DNA from: Bacillota bacterium
GTDB taxonomy: Bacteria > Bacillota_A > Clostridia > Lachnospirales > WQUN01
Length of the DNA stretch: 14,953 bases
Assembly (NCBI GenBank): GCA_009786175.1
Contig: WQTQ01000180.1
Coordinates: 1-14,953, forward strand
Direction of reading: 5' to 3'
Below are positions 14,129 through 14,953 of the stretch, piece after piece (the stretch's first letter is position 1; each line of letters begins with the position of its first letter). The notes below the pieces were generated by a model. That model searched no databases. It was given only the letters and a program-made list of their open reading frames with translations, and was not told where the DNA came from. The translations under genes and the position numbers were made by a program.

Positions 14129-14196
14129 TTCCACAGGGCTTGCTGGGGATTTCAATGAAAGGCTGTTGCTTAACTGAAAATCAGTTTTGTAACAAC
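14126..14196. repeat. Right inverted repeat of the accessory cassette
   Basis: This is the inverted partner of 9521-9589. TGATTCCACAG (14126-14136) matches the inner end of the left copy exactly, the middle is similar with transitions, and 14162-14196 matches the left hairpin at 33 of 35 positions. The hairpin GCTGTTGC with AACTG/CAGTT survives, but its 3' arm has two changes (GTAACAAC in place of GCAACAGC). Confidence 0.75.
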
Positions 14197-14200
14197 CTGA

Positions 14201-14227
14201 AAAAAAGACACATTATGTGTCTTTTTT
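14201..14227. terminator. Bidirectional terminator
   Basis: AAAAAAGACAC (14201-14211) and GTGTCTTTTTT (14217-14227) form an 11-bp stem with a 5-nt loop, with A and T tracts on both sides. It can end the minus-strand gene at 14213, whose stop codon sits in the loop, and the cassette transcript from the left. Confidence 0.8.
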
Positions 14228-14806
14228 GTTGTTCATATGCGCCGTCAAAATAGAACAAAAATAATCGTTGGAAGTATCAACCATGCTTTTGAAAAATTTT
14301 ACCAAGTCATTTTGCCTTGTCATATCTTTATTCTTAAAAGAGTTAAGTAAAAATCCTTCATCTACAAAATCAATATGAGCAAAATATTGATCTCTGACAG
14401 ATAAAATATACTCCATTTCATACTCCAAAGAGTCTTCCCATTTTCTCAAAACACCTATATTATGTCTCAGAACTTCATTTTGTTCGGTGTACTCTCTGTT
14501 TTTCTCCATTGCGTTTTCCCATATTTCAAACATCTTTGTGTAGTCCATTCCATCCTTGTTTTTTATCAGAGAGCCTAAAGAGACATAATATCCAGTCCCC
14601 GCTAATAAGAATAGCTCCAGCGACAAATGCAAATGAAGTAACTTAAGGTTGTTTTCAAAATACTCTACACTTTTTACAATGCCGGCAAAATTATTACAGG
14701 CATGTTTAAGTTTGCTTATATCAAGTAAACTAATATCCACTTTTGATTTGCTGGGTAGCTTGAATTTGTGTTTGCACTCTGGGCATTCAATGTTTTTCTT
14801 ACTCAT
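14213..14806 (-). CDS. CxxC protein with HEPN/AbiU2-like region
   Basis: A 197-residue protein starting MSKKNIECPECKHKFKLP, a CPEC knuckle that looks like half of a zinc ribbon. Residues about 25-197 are helical: HLHLSLELFLLAGTGYYVSLG, then ENAMEKNREYTEQNEVLRHN, and SVRDQYFAHIDFVDEG near residue 145. The R-x5-H pattern of RDQYFAH, in a conserved-looking FAHxD context, resembles the HEPN-type ribonuclease motif of AbiU2-like proteins. The assignment is by pattern only. GGGAGG at 14815-14820 is eight nucleotides from ATG 14806; an upstream in-frame ATG at 14944 adds unsupported residues, although a second GGGAGG-like site is visible near 14902-14907. Such proteins often belong to toxin or phage-defence loci, but no partner is visible here. 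Confidence 0.55.
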   Translation of the reverse strand: MSKKNIECPECKHKFKLPSKSKVDISLLDISKLKHACNNFAGIVKSVEYFENNLKLLHLHLSLELFLLAGTGYYVSLGSLIKNKDGMDYTKMFEIWENAMEKNREYTEQNEVLRHNIGVLRKWEDSLEYEMEYILSVRDQYFAHIDFVDEGFLLNSFKNKDMTRQNDLVKFFKSMVDTSNDYFCSILTAHMNNKKDT

Positions 14807-14953
14807 CGCGAAAACCTCCCACCTAAAATGTTTATTAGCCGATTTTCGATTCAAAAAAGCTGATAAAACCGGCAAAAAATCAAGCTTTTTCTTTATAAAA
14901 ACCTCCCCGTGGTTTATAATGAATTTACCACAAACACAAAACAAACCAACGGG

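Larger units (their letters stand above)
9521..14196. mobile_element. Putative mobile cassette bounded by inverted repeats of about 70 bp
   Basis: Inverted repeats of 69 and 71 nt enclose a same-strand set of five genes: AraC/GyrI-type regulator, BtrH-like protein and three paralogues of a Cys-containing family. No transposase or recombinase is encoded and I see no convincing target-site duplication outside the repeats, so it would have to be moved in trans or be an old composite. Differences between the repeats are mostly transitions, which suggests age. It may instead be two separate terminator-like repeats of the genome. Confidence 0.4.

Overview
The window looks like chromosomal DNA of an anaerobic Firmicute of class Clostridia. 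The pointers are strong AGGAGG-type ribosome binding sites, a CD3324-family regulator, a DegV protein, a SagB-type nitroreductase next to an alpha-hydroxy-acid oxidase-like flavoprotein, and a PMCA-type P-type ATPase. Genus cannot be read from the sequence. No rRNA, tRNA, CRISPR array or intact transposase gene was seen.

Positions 1-8583 are mostly housekeeping or metabolic genes of moderate GC. On the left edge a CD3324-family regulator (minus strand, cut by the window) follows a long leader with its own promoter, a 17-codon upstream ORF and mutually pairing segments. Then come a calcium-type P-type ATPase (+), a small membrane-anchored protein (-), a two-gene flavoenzyme operon (SagB-type nitroreductase plus alpha-hydroxy-acid oxidase-like protein, +) closed by a strong terminator, a MarR-DegV fusion (+) behind a near-consensus promoter, and a minus-strand NUDIX-deoB pair whose end overlaps the MarR-DegV gene by 23 bp.

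Positions 8584-14953 are accessory in character and more AT-rich. A secreted Cys-rich protein with an internal repeat (8948-9499) is followed by a cassette of about 4.7 kb enclosed by inverted repeats of about 70 bp (9521-9589 and 14126-14196; the outer 35 bp match at 33 positions). The cassette encodes an AraC-type regulator with two GyrI-like domains, now split by a perfect 55-bp tandem duplication; a 414-residue protein with a BtrH/C39-like domain and a Cys cluster; and three divergent paralogues of an unnamed Cys-containing family. Beyond the right repeat a minus-strand protein joins a CxxC motif to a HEPN/AbiU2-like region.

The best candidates for undescribed biology are the inverted-repeat-bounded cassette with its possibly reversible regulator duplication, the MarR-DegV fusion (a putative direct fatty-acid-sensing repressor), and the upstream-ORF leader of the CD3324 gene.
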